Below are positions 9,403-18,500 of a DNA stretch of 64,000 nt, piece by piece. Position 1 is the first letter of the stretch; every line of letters begins with the position of its first letter. The position numbers and the translations under genes were made by a program. Location of the stretch: NCBI RefSeq assembly GCF_001938985.1, contig NZ_MKIN01000026.1, forward strand, positions 81,903 through 145,902, in the 5' to 3' direction. This DNA comes from Gillisella taibaishanensis (GTDB taxonomy: Bacteria; Pseudomonadota; Alphaproteobacteria; Rhizobiales; Rhizobiaceae). The notes under the pieces are model-generated. The model worked only from the letters and a program-made list of their open reading frames with translations. It did not search any database and was not told the DNA's origin.

Positions 9403-9592
9403 TCGGTCCCCACTTTCGGCGATCGGGGCCAAGCGGCAGATCGCGACGGGGACAATCAAGAAAGGCAGAAATATGCGATCAGCAACAAGATAATCGCGGG
9501 GTTCGCAGAGGATCGTAGGCGGTCGGAAAAATACTGGCCGGCTGCGGTTCTGCTCTGATCATTATCGTGCGGGAGCTATGGTTCTGCGAGAA

Positions 9593-10483
9593 TCAATCCG
9601 CGCAGCGGAACACATCGAAAAAATTCTTGAGAACCGGATTGGAGTTGTCGGGTCTCCAGCATGCGATATAGCCGAGCCGTATGCCGCCGTTGCCGTCGTG
9701 AACAGGTCGGGCAATGACGCCCTCTCCCGCAACAGGCTGCGTGCCCTCGCATTGCAGGCTGATCCCCTGCCCGCTTGCGACCTCGCCGAGGATGCTTTCC
9801 CGGCTTAGCTGACGCATGATGATTTCCGGATGATCGGAAGGTGCGGCCAGGTGACGAAGCAGGATGTTTCGCAGGTCTGGCCCAGGATCATCGTGGCTGA
9901 TCAGGAAGCGCTCCCCCTTCAGCTCCGACCAATAGACCGTCGCTTTTTCAGCAAGCGCATGGTCCTCCGGCAAAGCTATCACCAATTGCGTGGACCAGAG
10001 CGGCATGGAGTCGAGAAGCTCTATTCTTCCGATATCGCCGAGAAGGATTGCGAGGTCGACCATCCCGGACATCACACCAGCTTTGAGCTCGATGTAGGAG
10101 GCCTCCATCAGCTCCACGTCAACTCCAGGGTATTTCCCGCGGAACATCCTTAAGGCATTCCGGAAACAGCCTGACGACATCGACTTATAAGAGCCAACTA
10201 CTATGCGCCCGGTCCTGCCGGTACCGCTCGCCTTCGCCCGTTCGGACAATCGCTGGAAACCGTCGATGATCCGGCGAGCGCCGACTACGAATTCCTCTCC
10301 TGTCGGCGTGAGCCGTGCTCCAGCCGTTGAACGGTCGAACAGGAAAACGCCGAGTTCATCCTCCAGCTCGCGGATACGCTTGCTGATGATCGGCTGCCGC
10401 ACGTTTAGCTCCTGGCCGGCGGCGCTGAAGCTCCCGTTCCGGGCAGCTGCAACGACGTATCGGAGATGACGAAGATCCATCAA
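9593..10483 (-). CDS. LysR-family transcriptional regulator
   Basis: A 296-residue LysR-type regulator: winged HTH in the first 65 residues (LRHLRYVVAAARNGSFSAAG, NVRQPIISKRIRELEDELGV) and a co-inducer binding domain from about residue 90 (GRIVVGSYKSMSSGCF). Length is normal. It lies in the same orientation 190 bp upstream of trbB and downstream of the bhc operon. LysR genes occur next to trb operons in many proteobacterial ICEs, so it could belong to the transfer core; it could also be the first cargo gene. No operator or ligand can be assigned from sequence. Confidence 0.9.
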   Translation of the reverse strand: MMDLRHLRYVVAAARNGSFSAAGQELNVRQPIISKRIRELEDELGVFLFDRSTAGARLTPTGEEFVVGARRIIDGFQRLSERAKASGTGRTGRIVVGSYKSMSSGCFRNALRMFRGKYPGVDVELMEASYIELKAGVMSGMVDLAILLGDIGRIELLDSMPLWSTQLVIALPEDHALAEKATVYWSELKGERFLISHDDPGPDLRNILLRHLAAPSDHPEIIMRQLSRESILGEVASGQGISLQCEGTQPVAGEGVIARPVHDGNGGIRLGYIACWRPDNSNPVLKNFFDVFRCAD

Positions 10484-10678
10484 TTCCCCCAGCCTCAGTT
10501 ACGACGGGCGTAAACGTCACCGTAGCTGTTGTGATTTGCCACATCAGCGCCTTTGGTCGCTAGCGCCTACCCTTGCCGGCGACAGCGCCGAATTCCCAAA
10601 AAGCCTGGCCGCCTTTTACAAGTATCGTCTTTGTGATCATCCACCAACGGAAGCTATCTTGTATGGTGGGTACAATTT

Positions 10679-11644
10679 TCAAAAATCAATCTCGATGGCG
10701 ACACCTTTCACCAACGCCAGCTCGACGGCCACCGAAGCGACAGCAAGATCCTGCAGCGCAATGCCGGTGCCATCGAAGAGCGTGATCTCATCCGCTGAGC
10801 TTCGGCCGGGATGTTTTCCACTGATCACCGCACCAATTTCGATAATTGCCTCTTTGTTGGTGATGCCCCTTTCGACGGCGTGCTGGCACTCACCGATGGT
10901 CACAGCTTGCGCAATTTCGTCGGTGAACACGGTGGCCATGGCGACTAGTTCCGGCTCGACCTCCTGCTTTCCCTTGGTGTCGGTGCCCATGCAGGCCACA
11001 TGGGTGCCTGGCCGAACCTGCGATGCTTTTAAGAGTGGGGCAAAGGATGAGGTGATCGAGATGATCACGTCCGACTCGGCCCCAAGCCGCTCAAGATCAA
11101 GCACCTCAAAAGGAAGCCCTTCGTCATTGGCGACTTGTTCCAGGCGGCTCAGCATCTCGGGATGGAAGTTCCAAGCCACCACTTTCTCGAATTGCCGCTG
11201 CTGAAGGGCTGCACGAAGTTGGAAGGCGGACTGGTGCCCCGCGCCGATCATGCCGAGCACCTTTGCTTCCTGTCGGGCAAGATATTTGATCGACACTGCC
11301 GACGCGGCTGCCGTGCGGAGCGCAGTAATCAGATTGCCCCCGACGGCCGCACGGCATTTTCCCGTATCGGCGTCGAAAAGAAAGATGGTCGACTGATGAT
11401 TCGTCAGTCCCTTTGATACGTTATTCGGCCAGAAACCACCCGCCTTGAGGCCCAGTGCTAAGCTCTCGCGATCAAACCCGGACTTGAAGCCGTAGAGCGC
11501 ATCCGCATGACCAATCGCCTCCCGAATGACTGGGAAATTGTAGGCCGCCTTGTTGGCCATAGACGCGAATACGCGTTCCACAGCGGTGAAGCAGTCAGCC
11601 GCGGTGATGAGATTAGCGATCTCTCTCTCAGGGACGATGAGCAT
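10679..11644 (-). CDS. bhcD: Iminosuccinate reductase BhcD (beta-hydroxyaspartate cycle)
   Basis: BhcD reduces iminosuccinate to L-aspartate with NAD(P)H, regenerating the amino donor of the beta-hydroxyaspartate cycle. The 321-residue protein belongs to the ornithine cyclodeaminase/mu-crystallin superfamily, with a Rossmann signature VLGMIGAGHQSAFQ near residue 130 and conserved GGNLITALRTAAASAVSIKY. The N-terminus (MLIVPEREIANLI), KAYNFP-type segment and GTDTKGKQE agree with the Paracoccus BhcD I recall. The gene is last in the bhcABCD run, 38 bp after bhcC. A generic ornithine cyclodeaminase label would be the main alternative; the complete neighbouring cycle argues against it. Confidence 0.93.
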   Translation of the reverse strand: MLIVPEREIANLITAADCFTAVERVFASMANKAAYNFPVIREAIGHADALYGFKSGFDRESLALGLKAGGFWPNNVSKGLTNHQSTIFLFDADTGKCRAAVGGNLITALRTAAASAVSIKYLARQEAKVLGMIGAGHQSAFQLRAALQQRQFEKVVAWNFHPEMLSRLEQVANDEGLPFEVLDLERLGAESDVIISITSSFAPLLKASQVRPGTHVACMGTDTKGKQEVEPELVAMATVFTDEIAQAVTIGECQHAVERGITNKEAIIEIGAVISGKHPGRSSADEITLFDGTGIALQDLAVASVAVELALVKGVAIEIDF

Positions 11645-11682
11645 AAGGTCTCCGATCGGTGCGGCCGCGGCCGCCTTTGATG

Positions 11683-12846
11683 TTAGTAGGCTTTACCGCG
11701 GGCTGAGATTGGCCACAGAGTTTCGACCTTGCCGTTGCGGACGCCGACATACCAGTCGTGAACGTTGCATGTAGGATCGCAGTGGCCGGGAACGAGGCGA
11801 AGCTTCTCGTTGATCTTGAGAACGCCGTTCAGGTCTTCGATAACGCCGTGCTCATCGGAGCATTTGATGTATTTCACGTCGTTGCGACCGTAGACAAAGG
11901 GCAGCCCGGAATCGACCGATTGTGCCTTGAGGCCGGCATCGCAGATTGCCTTGTCGGCTTTGGCGTGGCTCATCACACTGGTCAGAATGAAGAGCGCATT
12001 CTCCCATTCGCCATGGTCGATCCTCTTGCCATCCTTGTCCTGAATGCGGCCGTAGTCGGCATCCATGAATGCATAGCTGCCGCATTGCAGCTCGTTATAG
12101 ACGCCCGAATTGCTCTCGAAATAGTAGCTGCCGGTGCCGCCGCCGCTGACCAGTTCTGGTTCGAGACCTTCGGCCTTAAGGGCATCGACGGCATCCTTGA
12201 CCTGGGCAATGGCCGCATCGAGCTTCGCCTTGCGGTCTTCATATTTGTCGATGTGCTGCATCGCGCCCTGGTAGGCCTGAATGCCGGTGAACTTGAGACC
12301 GGGTGCCGCATGGATGGCATTGGCGAGCTCGACGACGGCCGACGTCGTCGTGACGCCGCAGCGTCCGGCGCCGCAATCGATCTCCACGAAGCATTCCAGC
12401 GTCGTGCCGTACTTCTGTGCCGCCTTCGAGAGCTCTTCGACATTTGCGAGATCATCGACGCAGACGATGATGCGCGCACCATGCTGCGGCAGGAGTGCCA
12501 GGCGATCGATCTTTGCCGGGTCGCGAACCTGGTTCGAGACCAGCACATCCTTGATACCACCGCGAACGAAGACTTCGGCCTCGGACACCTTCTGGCAACA
12601 GACCCCGACAGCGCCGCCAAGTTCCTGCTGCAGCCGCAAGACATCAACGGATTTGTGCATCTTCCCGTGTGCGCGGTGACCCATGTTATGCGCCTTTGCA
12701 TAATCGCCCATTTTGCGAATGTTGCGTTCAAGCGCGTCCAGATCGAGGATCAGGCAAGGCGTCTGGATTTCGTCGACTTTCATTCCAGGAAGAGCCGGCA
12801 CGTCGTAGCCGACTTCCATGCCAGCGAATTTCGTTTCGATGTTCAT
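11683..12846 (-). CDS. bhcC: beta-Hydroxyaspartate aldolase BhcC
   Basis: BhcC is a PLP enzyme condensing glycine and glyoxylate into (2R,3S)-beta-hydroxyaspartate. The 387-residue protein is of the D-threonine aldolase/alanine racemase fold-III family: PLP lysine in HGKMHK (about K62), SGGGTGSYYFES phosphate-binding region, and the C-terminal metal-ligand segment VPGHCDPTCNVHD. The sequence EVGYDVPALPGM through RGKAY follows the known BhcC layout closely. Start 12846 (MNIETKF) is chosen by family comparison; ATG 12849 is equally possible given GGGAG just upstream. The stop of bhcB (12861) is 14 bp upstream, so the genes are co-transcribed. Confidence 0.95.
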   Translation of the reverse strand: MNIETKFAGMEVGYDVPALPGMKVDEIQTPCLILDLDALERNIRKMGDYAKAHNMGHRAHGKMHKSVDVLRLQQELGGAVGVCCQKVSEAEVFVRGGIKDVLVSNQVRDPAKIDRLALLPQHGARIIVCVDDLANVEELSKAAQKYGTTLECFVEIDCGAGRCGVTTTSAVVELANAIHAAPGLKFTGIQAYQGAMQHIDKYEDRKAKLDAAIAQVKDAVDALKAEGLEPELVSGGGTGSYYFESNSGVYNELQCGSYAFMDADYGRIQDKDGKRIDHGEWENALFILTSVMSHAKADKAICDAGLKAQSVDSGLPFVYGRNDVKYIKCSDEHGVIEDLNGVLKINEKLRLVPGHCDPTCNVHDWYVGVRNGKVETLWPISARGKAY

Positions 12847-12860
12847 CATTGGATCTCCCT

Positions 12861-13808
12861 TTACTGCCAAGGTAATTTGTCAAGATCGACGTTGCCGCCC
12901 GTGACGATGATGCCGACACGTTTCCCGGCGAAGATCTCCTTGTTCTTCAGGATCGTCGCAAGCGGCACTGCGCTGGAAGGCTCCATCACGATTTTCATCC
13001 GCTTCCAGATGAGCTTCATCGCGTCGACGATGTCCTCTTCGGAGGCCGTGAGGATATCGGACACGTGGTTCCTGACGAAATGCCAGGTCAGATCCTTGAG
13101 CGGGACTTTCAGACCATCGGCCACCGTATTCGGCGCGTCATCAGCGATGATGTGTCCGGCTTTGAAACTGCGGTAGGCGTCATCCGCCTGCTCCGGCTCA
13201 GCCGCATAAATCTTGATGCCCGGCGCGAGATTGGACAGGGTGAGGCAGGTGCCGGAGACCATACCGCCGCCGCCGATCGGCGCGACGACGGCATCGAGCC
13301 CGTCCACTTGTTCGATCAATTCCCTCGAGCACGTTCCTTGGCCGGCAATCACCCTGGGGTCATTGTAGGGATGGACGAATTCTGCGCCTGTCTCGGCGAC
13401 AACGTCTGCAAAAACGGCTTCGCGTGACGAAGTCGAAGGGTCGCACTCGACAACCTTGCCACCATATCCGCGAACAGCATCCTTCTTTGCCTGTGGCGCG
13501 GTGTGCGGCATGACCACGGTACATGGAATTCCCCGCCGGCCGGCGGCATAGGAAAGGCAGGTTCCGTGGTTGCCCGATGAATGCGTTGCGACTCCTTTGG
13601 CGGCCTGCTCGTCACTTAGGCCGAAGACGGCGTTCGATGCGCCACGAGCTTTGAAGGCGCCCGCCTTCTGGAAGTTCTCGCATTTGAAGAACAGTTCGGC
13701 GCCCGCAAGCACGTTGATGTAGCTCGACGTAAGAACCGGCGTAAGATGGATATGAGGTTTGATCCGCGTATGTGCGGCAACCATGTCAGCGAGCGTTGGA
13801 ATATACAT
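12861..13808 (-). CDS. bhcB: beta-Hydroxyaspartate dehydratase BhcB
   Basis: BhcB dehydrates beta-hydroxyaspartate to iminosuccinate, the substrate of BhcD. The 315-residue protein is a fold-II PLP enzyme related to threonine dehydratase and serine racemase: PLP lysine in KAGAFKARGASN (K53), phosphate-binding SSGNHG at residues 77-82, and the glycine loop PIGGGGMVSG. It lacks the regulatory ACT domain of biosynthetic threonine dehydratase, as expected for this group. It sits 11 bp after bhcA and 14 bp before bhcC. The context fixes the assignment; alone it would read as a generic serine/threonine dehydratase. Confidence 0.93.
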   Translation of the reverse strand: MYIPTLADMVAAHTRIKPHIHLTPVLTSSYINVLAGAELFFKCENFQKAGAFKARGASNAVFGLSDEQAAKGVATHSSGNHGTCLSYAAGRRGIPCTVVMPHTAPQAKKDAVRGYGGKVVECDPSTSSREAVFADVVAETGAEFVHPYNDPRVIAGQGTCSRELIEQVDGLDAVVAPIGGGGMVSGTCLTLSNLAPGIKIYAAEPEQADDAYRSFKAGHIIADDAPNTVADGLKVPLKDLTWHFVRNHVSDILTASEEDIVDAMKLIWKRMKIVMEPSSAVPLATILKNKEIFAGKRVGIIVTGGNVDLDKLPWQ

Positions 13809-13819
13809 GATTCAACTCC

Positions 13820-15010
13820 TCAAGCCGCAGCTTGGACTGCAGACAAGTGGACGTTCCGGTAGTGATCCTGTGCGGCTGCAACACCTGATCCGAGTGTGAT
13901 TTCGAGGCCGAGGTCGACCATGACCATTTCGGCCGTAGCAATCCCGGATAAGGCCATCACGTCCGTCAGGCTGCCGAGATGTCCGATGCGGAACACCTTC
14001 CCGGCCACTTCGCCCAAGCCAACCCCGAAAGCGACGTCGTACTTTCTCGCGGCGTGCGTGACGATCGATGTGGCGTCGAAACCTTCGGGCGTGCGGATTG
14101 CGCTAACAGTGTCTGAGTAGAGTTCCTCATCTTTTGCGCAGAGTTCGAGGCCCCAGGCCCGGACAGCAGCGCGAATACCGGAGGCAATGCGCCGGTGCCT
14201 TGCGAATACGTTTTCCAGCCCTTCCGCCAGCAACAGTTCCGTCGACAACTTTAAGCCATTCAGCAGGCCGACTGCCGGTGTGTAGGGGTAAGCGTTGTTC
14301 GCGTAGCTCTTCGTCATATCGCGGACATCGAAGAACGTGCGCGGAAGCTTTGCGCTATCCAGTGCTTCCAACGCTTTAGCTGAAAACGCCGCAATTGCCA
14401 GGCCGGCGGGCAGCATGAAGCCCTTTTGAGAACCGGTAATCGCGATGTCGACAGCCCATCCGTCCATGCGGAAATCCATCGACGCGATGGAACTGACGCC
14501 GTCGACGAAAAGCAGGGCTGGATGCTTGGCAGCATCTATTGCCTGGCGAATCGCACCGATGTCCGATTTAACCCCGGTGGCCGTCTCGTTGTGCGTGACG
14601 AGAACCGCCTTGATTTCGTGTCCGGTGTCGGCCGTCAAGATTTCCTCGTACCGGTCGGCAGGCGCGCCGCCGCCCCATACGCTTTCGATGACATCGACCT
14701 TGAGACCATGGCGTTGGCACATATCGATCCAGCGGTGGCTGAACATGCCGTAGCGGGCCGCCAATACGCGGTCACCCGGACTGAGCGTGTTGGTAATAGC
14801 GGTTTCCCACCCGCCCGTGCCAGTAGAGGGAAATACGAATACCGACGCCGTTTCAGTTTTCAGAACCTTCTTTACGCCCGCAAGAGCCGGCCTCAGAATC
14901 TCACCGAACAGCGGCGAACGGTGATCCAGCGTCGGCATGTCAGAAGCCTTTCGAAGAACTTCGGGCATGTTAGTCGGGCCAGGGATAAAGACGGGGTTTT
15001 GCATGTACAT
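13820..15010 (-). CDS. bhcA: L-Aspartate:glyoxylate aminotransferase BhcA
   Basis: BhcA transaminates glyoxylate to glycine using L-aspartate, giving oxaloacetate, the net product of the beta-hydroxyaspartate cycle. The 396-residue protein is a class-V aminotransferase of the serine-glyoxylate type: IPGPTNMPEVLRKA, FPSTGTGGWETAITNTLSPG, aspartate in FVDGVSSIASMDF, and PLP lysine in GSQKGFML (K196). It is the first gene of bhcABCD and is divergent from bhcR across a 192-bp AT-rich intergenic region carrying inverted repeats. The arrangement bhcR | bhcA-B-C-D is the one described for Paracoccus denitrificans. Confidence 0.95.
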   Translation of the reverse strand: MYMQNPVFIPGPTNMPEVLRKASDMPTLDHRSPLFGEILRPALAGVKKVLKTETASVFVFPSTGTGGWETAITNTLSPGDRVLAARYGMFSHRWIDMCQRHGLKVDVIESVWGGGAPADRYEEILTADTGHEIKAVLVTHNETATGVKSDIGAIRQAIDAAKHPALLFVDGVSSIASMDFRMDGWAVDIAITGSQKGFMLPAGLAIAAFSAKALEALDSAKLPRTFFDVRDMTKSYANNAYPYTPAVGLLNGLKLSTELLLAEGLENVFARHRRIASGIRAAVRAWGLELCAKDEELYSDTVSAIRTPEGFDATSIVTHAARKYDVAFGVGLGEVAGKVFRIGHLGSLTDVMALSGIATAEMVMVDLGLEITLGSGVAAAQDHYRNVHLSAVQAAA

Positions 15011-15067
15011 CTAGGCGTCCTCCGCGTGTGAGAAACTCCTAACACGAGAGCCGCGCACAAGATATTT

Positions 15068-15088
15068 TTCTGAAAATGGTTTTTAGAA
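15068..15088. promoter_or_regulatory. Inverted repeat upstream of bhcA, candidate BhcR operator
   Basis: Arms TTCTGAAAA and TTTTTAGAA are separated by 3 bp and match at 8 of 9 positions. The site lies 58 bp upstream of the bhcA ATG in the divergent bhcA/bhcR intergenic region. IclR-family regulators such as BhcR bind palindromic sites in such regions; assigning this one to BhcR is inference. Confidence 0.45.
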
Positions 15089-15159
15089 CCTGATGCAACG
15101 GCTATAATCTTCGTGAAAACAAGCAATTAAGTTTTTTCATTGTACAAAGCAATTTTTCA

Positions 15160-15178
15160 GTTCAGAGATTTTCTGAAC
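15160..15178. promoter_or_regulatory. Perfect inverted repeat upstream of bhcR, candidate BhcR operator
   Basis: GTTCAGA and TCTGAAC form a perfect 7-bp inverted repeat around a 5-bp spacer, 24 bp before the proposed bhcR start. The half-site shares TTTTCTGAA with the repeat at 15068-15088, so both may bind the same protein. A TATAAT hexamer on the plus strand at 15103-15108 could be the bhcR -10 box, but no clear -35 partner was seen. Confidence 0.45.
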
Positions 15179-15202
15179 CCATTCTCACGGAGACGATTTC
15201 CG

Positions 15203-16012
15203 ATGCCCGTTGAAATGCGCAAAAGAGGACGGCCGAAAGCCTTCAATGGACCACAGTCACAAAACACCATTCAAGCACTCGACCGGGCACTGGATGTACT
15301 AGAGGCTCTCGCTACACCGGAGGGTATGACGCTTTCGAAGCTCGCTGACCATCTTGGTCAATCAACGGCCACGATGCACCGCGTGTTGGCTACTCTTGAA
15401 CGGCGTGAATTCGTCGAAATCAGCCCCGATCGCCAGGTCTGGCATATCGGCCCTGAAGCGTATCGGCTGGGCTCGGCGTTTCTGCGCAGATCCAACGTCG
15501 TCGAGCGTAGCCGCCCAATCATGCGCGAGCTCATGCTGGAAACGGGGGAGACGTCCAATCTGGGGATCGAGAAGGGCGGTCATGTCCTGTTCATAAGCCA
15601 AGTGGAGACGCACGAGTCGATCCGGGCCTTTTTTCCACCGGGAACACTGTCTCCTCTGCATGCTTCTGGCATCGGCAAGGCACTTCTCAGCACCTATGAC
15701 GGTGATCGGCTCACGGCTCTCTTCAAGACGAGGGAACTCGAGCGGTTTACGGAAAACACCGTGCGCTCCCTCGATCAATTGAAAGAGGAACTGCAAAGGA
15801 CGCGAGAAAGGGGCTATGCGTTTGACGACGAGGAACGCACCTGGGGTATGCGATGTGTCGCGGCGCCGATCCTCAATGTGCATGGAGAGGCCGTGGCAGG
15901 CATCTCTGTCTCCGGACCGAAAATTCGCCTCCAGGACGCCGACGTGCACCAGATTGGAGAGCGTGTGAGACGCGCGGCGAGCATGGTGTCCCGCCGCATT
16001 GGTGCGCCATGA
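15203..16012 (+). CDS. bhcR: IclR-family regulator BhcR
   Basis: BhcR is the glyoxylate-responsive IclR-type regulator of the beta-hydroxyaspartate cycle in Paracoccus. This 269-residue protein has a basic RKRGRPK N-terminus, a winged HTH (ALDRALDVLEALATPEGMTL, STATMHRVLATLERREFVEI) and an IclR effector domain (ETGETSNLGIEKGGHVLFIS, HASGIGKALLSTYD). Start ATG 15203 is chosen because translation from 15140 would add an atypical extension and cover the inverted repeat at 15160-15178; GGAG lies 10 nt before 15203. It is divergent from bhcA and convergent with glcF, whose stop is only 3 bp away. Confidence 0.9.
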   Translation: MPVEMRKRGRPKAFNGPQSQNTIQALDRALDVLEALATPEGMTLSKLADHLGQSTATMHRVLATLERREFVEISPDRQVWHIGPEAYRLGSAFLRRSNVVERSRPIMRELMLETGETSNLGIEKGGHVLFISQVETHESIRAFFPPGTLSPLHASGIGKALLSTYDGDRLTALFKTRELERFTENTVRSLDQLKEELQRTRERGYAFDDEERTWGMRCVAAPILNVHGEAVAGISVSGPKIRLQDADVHQIGERVRRAASMVSRRIGAP

Positions 16013-16015
16013 CGG

Positions 16016-17341
16016 TCAGGCGTGCGCTTCTTCTCGAACCGGCACTTCGGGCGGGGCAGCCAGACTCGGGGGCATGGGGCCACCTGTTGCCCAATCGAGA
16101 AGTTCCACCGTGTGAACCACCGGAATGGCCGTTGCCGATCCGATCTGCATCATACAGCCTATATTGCCCGCGCTGATCACCTGGGGCAGCGTCGCCTCAA
16201 GTGTCGCGACCTTGCGCGTCTTGAGGTCGACCGATATTGCCGGCTGCATCAGATTGTAAGTGCCGGCTGACCCGCAGCAGATGTGGCTTTCACGGGGCTC
16301 GAACACTTGGAATCCGGCGGCTTTCAGCAGGTCTTTTGGCGTCGAGCGGATCTGCTGGCCGTGCTGCAAGGAACATGCGGCATGATAGGCGACGCGCAGC
16401 GGTTCGGCGTGCGACGGGTCCCTCAGCCCGACGTCGGCAATCACCTCGGAAATGTCTTTCGCACGAGCTGCAACGCGTCCAGCATCAGCGGCCAGCGGAC
16501 CATTGCGGAACATGTGACCATAGTCTTTGACCGTGGTCCCACAGCCTGAGGTATTTATGACGACGGCATCAAGCCCCTTACCATCAAGCTCGGCGACGAT
16601 CGCCCGGATGTTGGCAGCGGCCATCGCATGACTGTCATCGGTCTTACCCATATGATGGGTAAGCGCGCCGCAGCAACCGATTCCCTGCGGAATGACAACT
16701 TCGCAGCCGTGCCGTCTCAGCAACCTGATGGTCGCGTCATTGATGTCGGTGTTGAGGGCGCGCTGTGCGCAGCCGGTGAGAAGAGCAACGCGTTTGATCT
16801 CCTGACCCTCAGCAGGAAAGCATTGCGGCCGATCATTCTTGCTCGCGAGCGGTATTCGGTCCGGCGCCATTTCCAGCATCGCCCTGAGCCGGAGATCCGG
16901 AACAATTTTCCTCAAGGGTCGAGCGAGCATTGCGCATGCCAGTGCAAAGCGAAATCGGTTGGGATAGGGCAGGATCTTCGAGAGAAGCCATCGAAGCGCC
17001 CGGTCGTCCCACCTACGTTTGTAGTTCCGCTCAATGTAGGCGCGCGCGTGATCGACAAGGTGCATGTAGTGAACGCCGGACGGGCAGGTCGTCATACAAC
17101 TGAGGCAACTCAGGCACCGGTCGACATGCATCACCGTCTTTTCATCCGGCTTCCTGTTGTTCTCCAGCATGTCCTTGATCAGGTAGATGCGGCCGCGCGG
17201 ACTATCGAGCTCATCGCCGAGCACCTTGTAAGTTGGACATGTGGCCGTGCAGAAGCCGCAGTGGACGCATGATCTCAAGATTTCGTTGGAACGTTGGGTA
17301 GCGGGGTCGGCCAGTTGCGCTTCGGTAAAGTTCGTCTGCAT
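16016..17341 (-). CDS. glcF: Glycolate oxidase iron-sulfur subunit GlcF
   Basis: GlcF is the iron-sulfur subunit of the membrane-associated glycolate oxidase that makes glyoxylate from glycolate. The 441-residue protein has two CxxCxxCxxxCP ferredoxin clusters (CVHCGFCTATCP near residue 26 and CLSCLSCMTTCP near residue 77), then two CCG domains (IGCCGALTHHMGK and HICCGSAGTYNLMQP). It is the last gene of glcDEF, one base after glcE. Its product glyoxylate is the substrate of the adjacent bhc genes. Confidence 0.94.
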   Translation of the reverse strand: MQTNFTEAQLADPATQRSNEILRSCVHCGFCTATCPTYKVLGDELDSPRGRIYLIKDMLENNRKPDEKTVMHVDRCLSCLSCMTTCPSGVHYMHLVDHARAYIERNYKRRWDDRALRWLLSKILPYPNRFRFALACAMLARPLRKIVPDLRLRAMLEMAPDRIPLASKNDRPQCFPAEGQEIKRVALLTGCAQRALNTDINDATIRLLRRHGCEVVIPQGIGCCGALTHHMGKTDDSHAMAAANIRAIVAELDGKGLDAVVINTSGCGTTVKDYGHMFRNGPLAADAGRVAARAKDISEVIADVGLRDPSHAEPLRVAYHAACSLQHGQQIRSTPKDLLKAAGFQVFEPRESHICCGSAGTYNLMQPAISVDLKTRKVATLEATLPQVISAGNIGCMMQIGSATAIPVVHTVELLDWATGGPMPPSLAAPPEVPVREEAHA

Positions 17342-17342
17342 C

Positions 17343-18500
17343 TCAGTTGCCCATCAGGCGGGGATTGAAGATCCCGGCGGGATCGAATGTTTTGCGCAGC
17401 GACGCTGATATCCGGGCAACGGCGCCGTATTCAGGTGGGAAGAGGTCGGCGGCAGGCAGCGGACCACGTCTCACCAGCATCGCGCGTCCCTTGCCCACGG
17501 CTTTGCGAACAGCCGCACTTGCGGCCACACCTGAGAACCAGATCAAGCCCCCGCCCCAATCGGCAGATGCATCTCCGCCAAGCTGACGCAGTGCCTCTAC
17601 CACGGCCGGTGCTTCGCTCGGCTTGATCAGGATCCGCCAAATCGGAGCTTTCGAATCCGCGAAATGTTTAACGTCGCGCAGGTCACGCCACACGCTGCGG
17701 CTTACAGCGTCCGCGACGACATTGATTTCCCGGGGCAAGAACAGCTCCTTGAGCCGTTCCACGCGATAGTCGACTTGTGCCTCGAAACCTTCGACCCTCA
17801 ACCATGCAGTACCCCCGTGAAACGCGGCGCCGGACACCTCGAACGGCATGGCGAGAGCTGCGACGAAGATTTCGCATGCATCGCGGAGAGTGATCCGAGG
17901 AAATGCCAAGCTCTTCTCGACTTCAGCCCGAGGCAGCGTCTTCAGCGCGACTTCCGTCAGCACACCCAGAGTGCCAAAGCTGCCGCAAAGGAGCTTGCCG
18001 AGGTCAAGCCCGGTGACATTTTTCATCACGCGGCCGCCATTCTTGATTGTTCGGCCGCGACCATCAACGAACCGAACACCGAGAAGGTAATCTCTACATG
18101 CGCCGGCCTGGATTCGTCGTGGTCCTGAGACATTAGCGGAGACAATGCCGCCGATCGTCGGTGTGCCTTTTGAATCGAGGATTTCCCTGTGGTCCATTGG
18201 TTCAAACGCCAGGGCCTGCCCTTCGGCTGCCAGCGCGTCTTCCACATCCTGCAAGGACGTGCCCGCGCGCGCGATCAGCGTCAATGCGCCCGGTTCATAG
18301 GTTACGATCCCCGACATCTTGCGAGTTGTGAGAATATGCTCCGCTTCGGCGGCTCCCGCCTCAATCCGCGTCCCGCCCCCGACAATGCGCATCGGCGCTG
18401 CCCTTGCATGGCTTTCGCCAACGAAAGCTGCGAGCTCGGCTTCGTCCTTCGGACTGATGAGGGAATGAGATGCCTCAATTGTTGACTCGTCGATGTTCAT
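17343..18500 (-). CDS. glcE: Glycolate oxidase FAD-binding subunit GlcE
   Basis: GlcE is the second FAD-binding subunit of glycolate oxidase. The 385-residue protein shows a short VAO/PCMH-type FAD domain (RIVGGGTRIEAG, TIGGIVSANVSGPRRIQAGA, DYLLGVRFVDGRG, NVTGLDLGKLLCGSFGTLGV) and ends with the usual FNPRLMGN-like motif. Its start overlaps the glcD stop (ATGA) and its stop is one base from glcF, so the three genes are translationally linked. Confidence 0.94.
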   Translation of the reverse strand: MNIDESTIEASHSLISPKDEAELAAFVGESHARAAPMRIVGGGTRIEAGAAEAEHILTTRKMSGIVTYEPGALTLIARAGTSLQDVEDALAAEGQALAFEPMDHREILDSKGTPTIGGIVSANVSGPRRIQAGACRDYLLGVRFVDGRGRTIKNGGRVMKNVTGLDLGKLLCGSFGTLGVLTEVALKTLPRAEVEKSLAFPRITLRDACEIFVAALAMPFEVSGAAFHGGTAWLRVEGFEAQVDYRVERLKELFLPREINVVADAVSRSVWRDLRDVKHFADSKAPIWRILIKPSEAPAVVEALRQLGGDASADWGGGLIWFSGVAASAAVRKAVGKGRAMLVRRGPLPAADLFPPEYGAVARISASLRKTFDPAGIFNPRLMGN

